The notes under the pieces are model-generated. The model was given only the letters and a program-made list of their open reading frames with translations, had not been told where the DNA came from and made no database searches. The translations under genes and the position numbers were made by a program. Source: Prorocentrum cordatum (taxonomy: Eukaryota; Sar; Dinophyceae; Prorocentrales; Prorocentraceae). From it: a DNA stretch of 64,000 nt. This document shows positions 40,621 through 49,940 of the stretch, piece after piece (positions within the stretch are counted from its first letter, which is position 1; each line of letters opens with the position of its first letter). The stretch is from the NCBI GenBank assembly GCA_963575745.1, contig CAUYUJ010014172.1, positions 893,501 to 957,500 of the forward strand, in the 5' to 3' direction.

Positions 40621-41307
40621 TTAAGGTGTCGGGCGGTTGTGCGGTCGGGCGCCGACGGGGCATGCTCTGGTGCGTCGGCGGTCAAATTGGCGAACGGATG
40701 GATGTCCGGCCGCGGGCTTCGCCGGCGTCGGCGCCGCGGCGCGGGGCGTCGGTTCCGCCGGCACGGCCGCGCGAGGTTGCGCGCGAGTCGCGTCGGAGTG
40801 GTCTGGCGCCGTGGAGGAGACCGCCGTCTGAATCTTCGAGATGACCCTTACGATGCCTTCCTCGTGCAGTGAGCTGTCGCGTCTGATATTGATGATGCCT
40901 TGGGTGAAGGCGTCGATCTCGGGTCGTCCTTTTCGGTGGTCGAAGAGCTCGACTGCGGTCGCGCCTGCGGCGATGGCGTCGAGTTGTCCTTCGGTGGGGC
41001 CGTCGCCGCCGCTGCGCCCGGCCACCTGCTCGCCCACGGCGAAAATGTCGACGAGGACGGACCGGGCAGGTAGCGACGGCGCTCCTGCTCTCGGATGCGT
41101 CGTCGAGGAACTCGTCGTCGGTTCTCGAAGAGACCCGCTTCCAACAGGGCGCGAATAGGTAGTTGCCGGGGTCTGTCCAGGATGACCAGGGGTCTCGGCG
41201 CTTAAAAAGTAGACCTGCTTGAAGAAAGGCCCCGCGTTTCCATCGGCGCAGACGATCCACGGGCGCGGGCGCACAAGCGAAATGGATGCGCGGAGCGGCC
41301 CGTGCAC
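40621..41307 (-). CDS. Unrecognised ORF, helical
   Basis: The central part is clearly protein-like: VLVDIFAVGEQVAGRSGGDG, then QLDAIAAGATAVELFDHRKG, then ITQGIINIRR-like sequence and SLHEEGIVRVISKIQTAVSS. It is followed by a Pro/Ala-rich tail. No motif or family known to me. It precedes the preceding entry on the minus strand and may be the same gene. Confidence 0.35.
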   Translation of the reverse strand: MHGPLRASISLVRPRPWIVCADGNAGPFFKQVYFLSAETPGHPGQTPATTYSRPVGSGSLREPTTSSSTTHPRAGAPSLPARSVLVDIFAVGEQVAGRSGGDGPTEGQLDAIAAGATAVELFDHRKGRPEIDAFTQGIINIRRDSSLHEEGIVRVISKIQTAVSSTAPDHSDATRAQPRAAVPAEPTPRAAAPTPAKPAAGHPSVRQFDRRRTRACPVGARPHNRPTP

Positions 41308-41561
41308 GACGCGCGGCCCCCTTGCTCGCCCATGCGACCGGTTGAATGGCAGGCCCCCAGCTCCCGCAGCTTCGTTGCCATGTCATTGAGGGTCCACCGT
41401 CGGCGATCTGACGGGCATGCTGGTGGTGGCGGGGATGTTGCCGGCGGGGGATCGCAATGTGCTTGGGGTTCCGGCGCGGCGTTAATTGCATGGCGTCTGT
41501 TCGGGGGCGCCTGGGGATTGGGGCCGCTGCTCCGCGGGGGTGGGCGCAAGCGCCCTCGCTC

Positions 41562-43077
41562 TCAACCGCCCATGGCGCGATCCCGATCTGTGCGGCGCGA
41601 TCGCCACGGGGTCCAGCAAGGCTTCATTGACGTCGTCAACGGCGCTGTAACAATAGCACCGCTTGGCTGCGAGGGCCTCACGCGCCACCCATTGCGACGG
41701 TCGCCGTCAATTCGCAACCAGAGGCCCCTGATGTCCGCCGTCGTAACTCGCGCGCATCCGCGAACAATGCAACTCACGTGTTAGATCGAGTAAAGCACTT
41801 CCCGTGGTGGGGGCCGTCGCACCATGGGGACCTCGACTGGGGCGATGCTGGTTGGGCTAGTCGTGCCAATCTCTAAGTCAGCTCCGACCTCGACGTCGGC
41901 GGATCGGCGCCACTCAGCGTTGCCCATTGGCGGCGTTCTCGGACCGCGGTTCGACGGCGGCCCCAATTTGAATTCGCATCTTGAAATACCCCCCCCCCGG
42001 TGGTGATCCAACTCGTCGCCGTGAACCTCCACGAAGGGAACAAGGCTGCCTTCATGGTCGCCTTCGCGCGCATGCAGCCCAGAGCACGTCTGAAGCGTCA
42101 TGCGCACATTGCGCGCACATAAGATCAGGCTGTCGCTGCGCGGGCGCGTGGCCCTGGCTCCGCAATCAACCAGCCCGTCCGCCAAGTATGACAGCAGCGG
42201 GAATGAACCGCTGCCCTCTTTGACGTTGCCGAACACGCTGGCGGCCTGCAAGATCTAGCTATCGTCCTCGTCGGTGGTTTTGGTGCGAGTGTTCTGTAAA
42301 CTTGCATCGATCGGAAATTGTGAATATGATGAGCGTCGGTGGTCTCTTGTCCGTTGGGGACCGCGCGGGGTGGGTCGAGGTTGATCAGGTCGTTCTTGGC
42401 CACCCCCTTGGCTCGCCCCCTCCGTTGCGCCACGATGATCCCCCTCCTCTCAGCGACGCCCAGGCGGATGCCGTCGCGGTCGATCTTGAGCCGCGTCGCC
42501 AAAACTAGCCGTGCTGACCGGCGGCCTCCAGCGCCGCCGTCGTTGGATGTAAAGCGGTTCCCGATGAAGAAGCAGCGGATCGCGTCGGAGGCGCTGGCGC
42601 GGGCACCCCCCTTCGCTCGTTCACTGGTTGCTCCCAGGTTCCCCAAAGTGAAGTGGCGGCCGCGCCCGGTCTGTACCCATCCCCGAATGGCGCTGACTGG
42701 TACGCAGACAGGTTCCATCTCCAGCGCTGCGTAGGTGCACTCCTGGGCGAGCTGTGATGAGTCGAGGTTGCACAGTGACTTGCCAGGCACCCATCGCGAC
42801 TGACGCTGCGAAGGACGGGTTGAGGCTGGCAACCGCATGCGGCTTGTAATCCAGGAGCTCCCGTCTTTTTCGGAGTCGCTGGCAATGCCGGACTCGCGGC
42901 TGATCCTGCTGCTGACACTCGGTTGGTACACCAGGCGCGGTGCCCCCTCTTCCGCGCTTCTCCAACTGCGCTGCACGTTAGGCATTCTGCGCGGACAGGT
43001 TTTGCATCCCAGGCTTGATCTTGACCTCGGCACGGCGCCACAAATGGGTGGGGCCGGAGCATTGCTCTTGCTGACAC
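41562..43077 (-). pseudogene. Unrecognised coding remnant, N-terminal part
   Basis: Protein-like pieces in different minus frames, in order: LLDYKPHAVASLNPSFAASV (about 42,830), SLCNLDSSQLAQECTYAALE (about 42,750), GRGRHFTLGNLGATSERAKG, KNDLINLDPPRAVPNGQETT (about 42,360). After a frame change come VFGNVKEGSGSFPLLSYLAD and GLVDCGARATRPRSDSLILC (about 42,200). TAA near 41,780 and ADIRGLWLRIDGDRR follow. After another frame change comes AAKRCYCYSAVDDVNEALLD. At least three frame breaks and one stop. No family identified. Introns cannot be excluded as the cause of frame changes. Confidence 0.35.
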
Positions 43078-43247
43078 TGTTGCCCCCGAGATTCTCTACA
43101 GACGACCGACAAACAAGCGCGTCCTAAAATACAGCTGCGACACCATGGGGATTGGCAGTGCTGCCCACGCTGGCAGGCAGACTCCCTGCAGGGGTCGCCT
43201 TACATCGACGGCAACACCGGCAAAGAGCAACTTGTAGCACTACTCTG

Positions 43248-43410
43248 GGAGGGCACCAACTATACACCTACACCGATCTTGGCCAGGCCAATCCTGGGCC
43301 CAGGATCGGTGTATATGCCTTCCTGCCCCAGGCAGGAGGGCGTATACACCGATCCTGGGCCCAGGGTGATCCTGGCCAGGATCGGTGTTGGTGTATAATT
43401 GGTGCCCTCC
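43248..43410. mobile_element. Foldback/MITE-like element, 163-bp near-perfect hairpin
   Basis: The two ~80-bp arms are complementary from GGAGGGCACCAACTATACAC on the left to its mirror ending GGTGCCCTCC on the right, with a few mismatches. The loop is at CCTGCCCCAGGCAGG (about 43,325-43,340). TACTCTGGGA occurs as a direct repeat at 43241-43250 and 43413-43422, consistent with a target duplication, although the left copy overlaps the arm by three bases. It has no coding capacity. Confidence 0.8.
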
Positions 43411-43422
43411 GATACTCTGGGA

Positions 43423-44984
43423 CGCACACGCCGACATCTGGGCCGCAACTCGGGGGTCCGAACGAGCAGCGCGACCGACAGCGGGAACAAGGCCAGTGGT
43501 GCCGAGGTCCGACTTCTCCTTCAGCGTAGCCTTCGGCCCCCTCCGCCTTCCGATCGCCCATGTCCTTGTCCTCCCCCACGTCCCCTCAGACACGGCATGG
43601 GGCCCACATCTGGGGCAGAGGGCCCAAGGAAAGCAATCAGACAAAACGACCAGACGCGTACCAGGCGCTAGTGGAGGACAGCCTGGAGCTGTAATGGGGC
43701 ATTTGTTGGACACTCTCGGATCCCTTGCACGGAAAACCATTAATCTGGAGCACCGTCGACAGGTTTATCCCAAAATGAGCGAGCGCAGCGCAAACCCCCA
43801 ATTTGAGACAATGAAGCATTGGAACGCGTGTGCCCCAAGGTCCCCGGAGGGGCCTTGTGGAACCAAATTGGAGGAAAGTGGGGCCATCTTGAGTTTTCCC
43901 GGGCCCGTGGTAGGCGAATGAAGCACGTGGTATCGTCCTGAAGCCCTGGATGGGCCCCATGGGGCCTCATGGGGCCCGTGGGGGCGATCTCGGGTTGCCT
44001 TCGGGGCATCCTGGGACCCTCTCCTCGGGGTACCCTCGGGCTTCCCTATGGGGCCAGTGGAGGTCGAGAGATAATCCTCACAAAAAGCCTGGTGTGAAAC
44101 CCTCTCTAAGGCAAAGGCTCGGTTCCCGTTTTCCCCGAGATTCCAGGAGAGGCTCTCGAGGCCGATCTGGGAAGCATCCAGAAGCTCCCTTGGGCTATTT
44201 GAGTCTCCTTGGACGGGGCCCAGCGCCAATCCGAAAAAGCCCGCGCAGAACTCAAATAAATTACGTTTATGCCATTTTTGTATATCGAGGGAAGGTTTCT
44301 TAGAAGTCTCCTGTATATGTTTAGAAACATCACTGCCCTGCTAGACCTTCCCCCCACCCCGCGCGCCACCTCGGTCTGCGCGCCGCCAAACTGGAAGGCC
44401 TGGGCCCGCCTGAACAAAAAAATGCTCCCATACCTCTCCAGGGTCGTGCTCTGACCAGAACTTCGAAGGGGAATCCAGCGGCAACGACGAGACCTTTCTG
44501 GGAAGTCTCCCAACAATAAGCATGTGAAACTCTCGGTCAGGGCTTCGCGGGTGCACCCGCTAAAGGCCCCCTTCCCCCCTTGAGAAGGAAAATTGGCTGT
44601 AGCTGGCCCTCCGGATGGGAGCCAAATGAACTGCGTCGGAGTCGCAATAACAACAGTGACGACGACGATGGCAATGACGGCAATGAAAACGACCATCCGC
44701 GATCTTCCTGCTGCGCGCCGCCGAGGGGTGGCGGCGGGCGACAGCAGCGAGCGGCGGGGGCCTGCTGCCACCGCGCGGCGGCCAGCGCGACGTCGTCGAG
44801 TCCACGCTGCCGCGGCTCTGGGTGCGATTCCTGTGGTCGCGGCCGCCTGCTCCTGCTGCTCCTGCTCTTCGATGATGTTCCCTCTCGTCCTCCTGGCGTT
44901 CACTCAGTTGGTTTCCTCATGAATAACCTTGTCCTTTTCGCACCCCGAGGCTAGTTTGTACGGCGGGCCGGGCGTTTCGCCGGT
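43423..44984. other. No gene supported; one hydrophobic minus ORF
   Basis: A 265-codon minus frame (44106-44903) starts Arg/Ala-rich, then has a strong candidate membrane segment (MVVFIAVIAIVVVTVVIATP), then unremarkable sequence. It is not recognised and may be chance. Confidence 0.3.
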
Positions 44985-45357
44985 GACTTCCTCACCATGT
45001 ACGATTCTGAAGCTTAAAACTGACAACCACTTCACAGCTGGAGGGCGGGCGGTTTTCAAAATGTGGCTCTCGCCGCAGCGCCGCGCACATCTGTTTAAAT
45101 CATTTGAGAGACTCTCACGGATCGAAGGCGGGCCGTTTTCAAAACGTGGCTCTCGCCTTCGCGCCGCGCTCGTAGGAGCTTCACGGATTGAGGGCGGCTC
45201 CTTTCCAACATGTGGCTCTCCCCTTGGCGCCGCGCGCATTCGCTTTTTTATAATGCACATAGTTGTCACGGATTGAGGGAGGCTCCGTTTCAAAATGTGG
45301 CTCCCACCATAGCGCCGCGCGCATTCGCTCCCGATAACGCAAACAGTCTTCACGGAT
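44985..45357 (+). repeat. ~84-bp satellite, about 4 units (left part)
   Basis: Unit: CACGGATTGAGGGCGGCTCC, then TTTTCAAAATGTGGCTCTCG, then AGCGCCGCGCGCATTCG and a variable tail. Unit starts at about 45116, 45182, 45267 and 45351 (spacings 66, 85, 84). The last unit is cut by copia element B after CGGAT and resumes at 52,016. Confidence 0.85.
45353..45357 (+). other. Target-site duplication (left), CGGAT
   Basis: The same five bases directly follow the other LTR at 52016-52020. Five base pairs is the expected copia integrase stagger. Confidence 0.9.
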
Positions 45358-45461
45358 TGAAGAGAGAAACTGCTGATGCTTTTCTCAGTCCGATCCAAGC
45401 CGAAAGCCTCTGGGGCCAAATGGCTATCGTACATAGAATCCGACGGTGCCCTATCTCTGCA
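45358..45461 (-). repeat. 3' LTR of copia B (104 bp)
   Basis: Identical to 51912-52015. TG...CA ends. Very short for an LTR. Confidence 0.93.
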
Positions 45462-45472
45462 CTCCTCCTTGG
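45462..45472 (-). other. Polypurine tract of copia B
   Basis: Minus strand reads CCAAGGAGGAG immediately before the 3' LTR, the expected site for plus-strand priming. Confidence 0.75.
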
Positions 45473-45620
45473 CAACTAGCCCCGAAGCTAGGCAGCCACC
45501 ACCAGGCACCGTCTCGCCGCACAGGCCGGTCGTGCAAGGCGTCGCGAAGCGACAGGAAAAATGGTGGGACAGGCAACGTGCCCGTCTCGAAAAGCCAGCA
45601 CAGCACCCCGCTCATGAACC

Positions 45621-45840
45621 TCACGTCGCCGATCTCTTGGCGATCGTCCGGTGCAGGGCGCTCCACCTCGACCTGAAATGGTAGCCCATCCTCTTGAGAT
45701 GCTTCTGGACCACCTTCGCCGACAACGGCTTGGTCAGGGAATCGGCTACGTTCTCCCGCGTGTCGACCTTCTTGAGTATGATCCTTCTGGCCTTGACCCC
45801 GCTTTGAAGCCACATGCTTCTGGCGGCCCAGGCCCTGGCG
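45621..45840 (-). pseudogene. End of Pol of copia B after a frameshift
   Basis: MWLQSGVKARRIILKKVDTR, then ENVADSLTKPLSAKVVQKHL is the classic copia C-terminal segment (NxADxxTKxL). It lies in a different frame from the RNase H ORF, which reads GLGRQKHVASKRG at about 45,830. One frameshift there separates the two halves. The end of Pol is at stop 45621. Confidence 0.75.
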
Positions 45841-46776
45841 CGATGCGAAAGCGATCGCCGCCGTCGAGTCCCCGCATACCTCGATCGGGAACTCTCCGTG
45901 CTTGCAGACGACCTCGACGCTCTTCTCGAGCCCGAGGTCCACGGCGATGGCAGCAACCTTGAGCGCGGCGGCAGCCGCACGGAGGATGCCATAGTACTCA
46001 GCCCCGCCGCTCGAAAGGGACACCGTGCTCTGCAGCGATCCCGTGGCCGACAGAGTGTGCTCCCCGAACGCCAAGACCGTCCCGCTGGTTGACTTCCTGG
46101 TGATGAGGCACCCCGCGTAGTCCGAGTCGCAGGTGGCCGTGATCCTGTCCGGCATCTTCTGCTTGTTGAACCTTGCGACTAGACACGGATGCTTGACGAG
46201 GTACCTCCCAAGCCTCTTGGCCATCATCATGTCTGCTGACGTCGGCGCCTGCATGCGCCTCGAACACTGCTTGACCGCGTCGACGATGTCCGGCCTGTCC
46301 AAGGTGAGATAGGCGGCACGCATCACCACGCTTCGATACCGACGGACCTCGTCCGGGGGCAGCGTGCTGAGCTTGGCCTCGTAGTCGATGTCCGCCTCCG
46401 TCTTCTTGACCGACGGCACGTCCAAGCCCTTCGACTCGTTCTCGAGGCCCAGCTCCTTGATCAGCAGCTCAACGTGCCTCTGGTCCGACTCGATCTCCAC
46501 CGCCGGGGTGGAGCCGTCAACGTACCGCAACACCCTGTTGAGGAACACGACCTCCTTCGCGCCCCCGCTGTCGGGGCCCAAGATCCCGGTGCACTTGATG
46601 TCGTAGCGCTCGGTCAGCTTCGTCTCGATCTCCTTCAGCGTGATCTCGTCGCCGAGCACCACGAAGTCGTCGCCGTGAGCCAACCCGCGACCTTCATCAC
46701 TGGAGCGATAGAACACAGCTGGGCTTGCCACGCCCATGCGCCACGAATCTTCCAAGAGCTGTCGACTCCAGTCGCT
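45841..46776 (-). CDS. RT C-terminus and RNase H of copia B
   Basis: The frame is directly continuous with the upstream pol ORF across one TAG (46777-46779). It carries GLAHGDDFVVLGDE (RT catalytic DD motif), YRSVVMRAAYLTLDRPDIVD and the RNase H residues CDSDYAGC, KSTSGTVLAFGE, LSSGGAEYYGIL and IEVCGDSTAAIAFASRQGLG. A nominal ORF continues to 45451, but sequence beyond about 45,835 is out of the native frame. Confidence 0.85.
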
Positions 46777-49700
46777 CTACCACACTGAAGCCGCGTCCTG
46801 AGTACCATACATGGAGCGTAGCAGCCGAGCGACTCCTCCCCCCTCCTCTTCAGGAAGACGAACGAACAAGATCCTCTGGGCGTCCCCGTACAGGTGCGCC
46901 CTGCTGACGTCCCAGAAGCCGATCTTGAGGGGGAGTCCTCGGGGCGAGCGGCTCATCGAGACCATGAGCGAACACAGGAGCTTGACCGCCTCCAGCGGCG
47001 GCGTGCTGCTGAAGAGCTCGCTCGCGCTCATCTGCTCGGACGCCTTCTTCGCAGCCTTGATCTCCATCGCGACCAGTCTGGAGCGGTACTTTGGCCTCTG
47101 CTCGTCGCCCTTGTTGGTGTCGACCCAGCGCGTCCGTAGCGGCGCCCGAGCGGTCAGGCGCCTGCAGGTCTCCTCGTCGCTCGGCTCGAACACCTCGCGA
47201 TGCTTCATCCAGGCCAGCTCCTCCTGGCGCGCGGCCCGCACTCCCGCAGGGTCGAGCCAGCCCCCGTTGACGTCGCCCCAGTACCACTTGTCCGACTCAG
47301 CTGCACCTGGAGGGGCGTCTGGCTTGAAGTACTGCGCCTCCTCGTCTGGCACCGGTCCGACGCCCTCGAACGAGTTGATCTCGCCCGCGATCTCGAGCTC
47401 CTCCTTGAGCCCCTGCAAGATCGCGCGGCGTAGCGAAGGCGTGTAGGCCTGCGCCTTCCGAGCACGGCCTCCGCCAAGCAGCGGTACGTGTCGATGTCCT
47501 CCAGGACAACAGACTGCTAGCACCTTAGCAAGGCGCTCGTTGTTGGTCAGCCAGCCGGTGCTCTTCTTGACTGGCCCGACCTTCCCGTCATCGCCCTTGA
47601 GCTCCAGGCCCCAGGCGCACATGTCCCCTCGCACGAGGTACACCCCAGGGAGCGAGACCACCCCCTTCACCGCCTCGTCGTCCCACGACTTGGCGTCCCA
47701 AGGGTGCTCGTGCAAGAACCACCTGCCCTTGGCGTGACGATCCTTGTAGACCTCCATCCCGAAGCGAAGCAGCACACGATCGTCCTCCTCGGCCTTGGCG
47801 TGCGCCTCCGGGTCCTTGTACTTGCCGCGGTTCAAGCTCGTCAGCTTCGAGACGCGCGCGCAGGGCGGCGCCCCGATGACCAAGTAGGGGTCCTGGTCCT
47901 CGAGCGCCTGCATGTACCTCTGCTGGTTCACGACCTTCCTCATGTCCAGCGCCTCCTGGGACTCCCGGTCCTTGAGGCTGATGTCCGCCGCTAGCCCTGG
48001 GAGCATGCCAAACTCCCCAGCAAGCTCAGTGAAGCATCCTGGGTTGCAGTACTCCGAGAACGCGAGCGACTGCAACTCGAGCGGCACTTCCTCGAGTCCG
48101 CCCGTCTCCATGGCAGCAGGTCCAGCGCCTCCTGGGCCTGGTGCTGCCGCCGCCGGCGCCGGGCCTCCCGAGCCCGAAGCCGCCGCGGATGCTGGCGCCG
48201 GGCCTCCAGGGCCCGTTTGGGGTGACGTTAACCCGGCCGGGCCCGTTTGGAGCGACGTTAACCCGGCCGGCGTAGGGAGCGCGAGCGGCGCTCCTGCACC
48301 TCCTCCTGCTGGCCTCGGGGCCGCGCCCCGAAGGTCCACCGCCATAGGCTGGGGGGCTGCGCGCGCCTCCTGGGGCGGCTGCTCCTCCTCACGCCTCCTG
48401 ACGCGCGGCGCCGAAGACCCCACGGGCGGCGGCTCCGCCCGCGCCTGCTTCGCGCCTCTCCTGCCCTCGAGATCTCTCGGGGCTGGTGGGGGAGGCGGCG
48501 CGGCGGCGGCGGCTCCTGGCGCCGCTCGGCCTGCCTCGCCTCCTCTCGCCTGCTCCTCCTCAGCCGCCTTCGCCTCCCTGAACCGGCGAAGTCGCTCGTC
48601 ACCTCGAGCTGCCAGCGCCTCAATCACGCGCTGTCGGCACAGCTCAGAGTGGGCAACTCCTGCGCGCCCAGTGGCCACTAGGTTCTCGCAGGCGACGCAG
48701 CCCTCGGTCGGCCCGATGCCCGCGTCCAGGATGTTGGCCCTGGTGACGTAGAAGCCCACGTCTCGAGACTCGGCGGCTGCTGGCAGCGCCACCACCACTG
48801 GCGCCTCCATGCGCCCAGCTCTCGGGGCGACGTCCGCAGGAGCTGCCGCGTAGCGCTCCTCGCCGCCCTTCCAGTCCCAAGGCTTGCCTTTGAGCCCGAG
48901 GACCTCCTCCTCGTTCCAGGCCCAGCGCTCGGCGGGCGGCAGGCGTGAGATCGCCGTGCCGCGCTGCACCCCCTTCGAGGTGAGCACCAGCGCCGTGCCG
49001 CTCCTGCTGGTGTGGCCCACGTAGTAGCCCGTGACCCAGCGGGGTTCCAGGTCGCGCTTGAGCGAGTCCTTCACCAGCTTCTTCACCTGGATGCGCTCGC
49101 CGAAGGGAACCGTCACCTTCTCCCAGCGCTTGCCAGACCTCCTCTGCTCACTCGTCTTACCGTCGTCGCCGATCTTGAACCTATTCAGCATCTGGGCTGC
49201 ATAGGTGGGGGCCCACAGCATCAGCGGGTGCCCGAACGGCAGACGCTGCTTCCACTTGGCCTGGGCTGACACCAGCACCGTCCTGACGACGCCCTCGATG
49301 ACCTTCACCGCGTTCTCGGCTGCTCCATTCGCCTGGTGCTCTCCCACCGGGCTCTCGCGAAGCAGCAGCTCTTTCCCCTCGGCCTTGCTGCAGACGCCCC
49401 TCTTAAGCGCCAGCAGCGGGTTCTCGCCGTCCGACTGGTAGATGCACCTCTTGTGGCCTATGTGATTGAAGAAGTCGACCGCCACGCCCGAGCTGAAGTC
49501 GTCCTTCCCCTTGGCAGGGACCGAGCTCGCGCCGTAGCAGCCCGTCCCGGTCGGCAAGCAGTCGTGCATCACCAACACCGTGATCGCAGAGCTGACGTCG
49601 CGGCCTCTGCTGTCCGACTCGCTAGCGTTGAGGTAGCCGTAGTCGGTGACGACCGTAGGGGCCTCTCCCTCAGCAGGTTGATGTCCGCGATGCGCTTGGC

Positions 49701-49887
49701 CAGTCCCACGTGACGCACAGCACGAAGGGCACCAGGACCTAAAGTGGACGTGGCCCTGCGCCTCGTGCTCCTCGATCTCGAGAGCGGTCGGCTGGGCGGG
49801 GCTCCTGGCCAGCCGAACCCGCGGCGGCCTGCCGCGCTGCTCTCGAGCCTCCTCCTCCTGGGGCAGCGGTCCTCCTCGCTGCTCCAC
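46777..49887 (-). CDS. Integrase and RT N-terminus of copia B (pol)
   Basis: The frame is open upstream of 49887 through the end of gag, so no separate start is needed if frameshifting occurs. Integrase: EHEAQGHVHFRSWCPSCCAS (zinc region), Asp in VVTDYGYLNAS, Asp in IYQSDGENPLLAL and Glu in HQANGAAENAVKV. About 37 residues separate the last two. A Pro/Ala-rich linker of ~350 residues follows, then RT: RTRWVDTNKGDEQRPKYRSR, FSSTPPLEAVKLLCSLMVSM, KIGFWDVSRAHLYGDAQRIL (palm Asp) and LRSMYGTQDAASVW, where TAG falls. In this lineage the position after W is usually Gln, so CAG to TAG is a likely single transition. Confidence 0.88.
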   Translation of the reverse strand: MEQRGGPLPQEEEAREQRGRPPRVRLARSPAQPTALEIEEHEAQGHVHFRSWCPSCCASRGTGQAHRGHQPAEGEAPTVVTDYGYLNASESDSRGRDVSSAITVLVMHDCLPTGTGCYGASSVPAKGKDDFSSGVAVDFFNHIGHKRCIYQSDGENPLLALKRGVCSKAEGKELLLRESPVGEHQANGAAENAVKVIEGVVRTVLVSAQAKWKQRLPFGHPLMLWAPTYAAQMLNRFKIGDDGKTSEQRRSGKRWEKVTVPFGERIQVKKLVKDSLKRDLEPRWVTGYYVGHTSRSGTALVLTSKGVQRGTAISRLPPAERWAWNEEEVLGLKGKPWDWKGGEERYAAAPADVAPRAGRMEAPVVVALPAAAESRDVGFYVTRANILDAGIGPTEGCVACENLVATGRAGVAHSELCRQRVIEALAARGDERLRRFREAKAAEEEQARGGEAGRAAPGAAAAAPPPPPAPRDLEGRRGAKQARAEPPPVGSSAPRVRRREEEQPPQEARAAPQPMAVDLRGAAPRPAGGGAGAPLALPTPAGLTSLQTGPAGLTSPQTGPGGPAPASAAASGSGGPAPAAAAPGPGGAGPAAMETGGLEEVPLELQSLAFSEYCNPGCFTELAGEFGMLPGLAADISLKDRESQEALDMRKVVNQQRYMQALEDQDPYLVIGAPPCARVSKLTSLNRGKYKDPEAHAKAEEDDRVLLRFGMEVYKDRHAKGRWFLHEHPWDAKSWDDEAVKGVVSLPGVYLVRGDMCAWGLELKGDDGKVGPVKKSTGWLTNNERLAKVLAVCCPGGHRHVPLLGGGRARKAQAYTPSLRRAILQGLKEELEIAGEINSFEGVGPVPDEEAQYFKPDAPPGAAESDKWYWGDVNGGWLDPAGVRAARQEELAWMKHREVFEPSDEETCRRLTARAPLRTRWVDTNKGDEQRPKYRSRLVAMEIKAAKKASEQMSASELFSSTPPLEAVKLLCSLMVSMSRSPRGLPLKIGFWDVSRAHLYGDAQRILFVRLPEEEGGGVARLLRSMYGTQDAASVW

Positions 49888-49940
49888 CGGGGCTTCCGCG
49901 CCTCCTGCCAGCTGCCCGGCTGCTGGCGGCGCGCCCGGGC

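Noticed and set aside
44106-44903. Minus ORF with a membrane-like segment
   Set aside because: Kept only as a note. The hydrophobic run comes from a GTC/GTT-rich patch, the flanks are Arg/Ala-rich, and there is no family resemblance.
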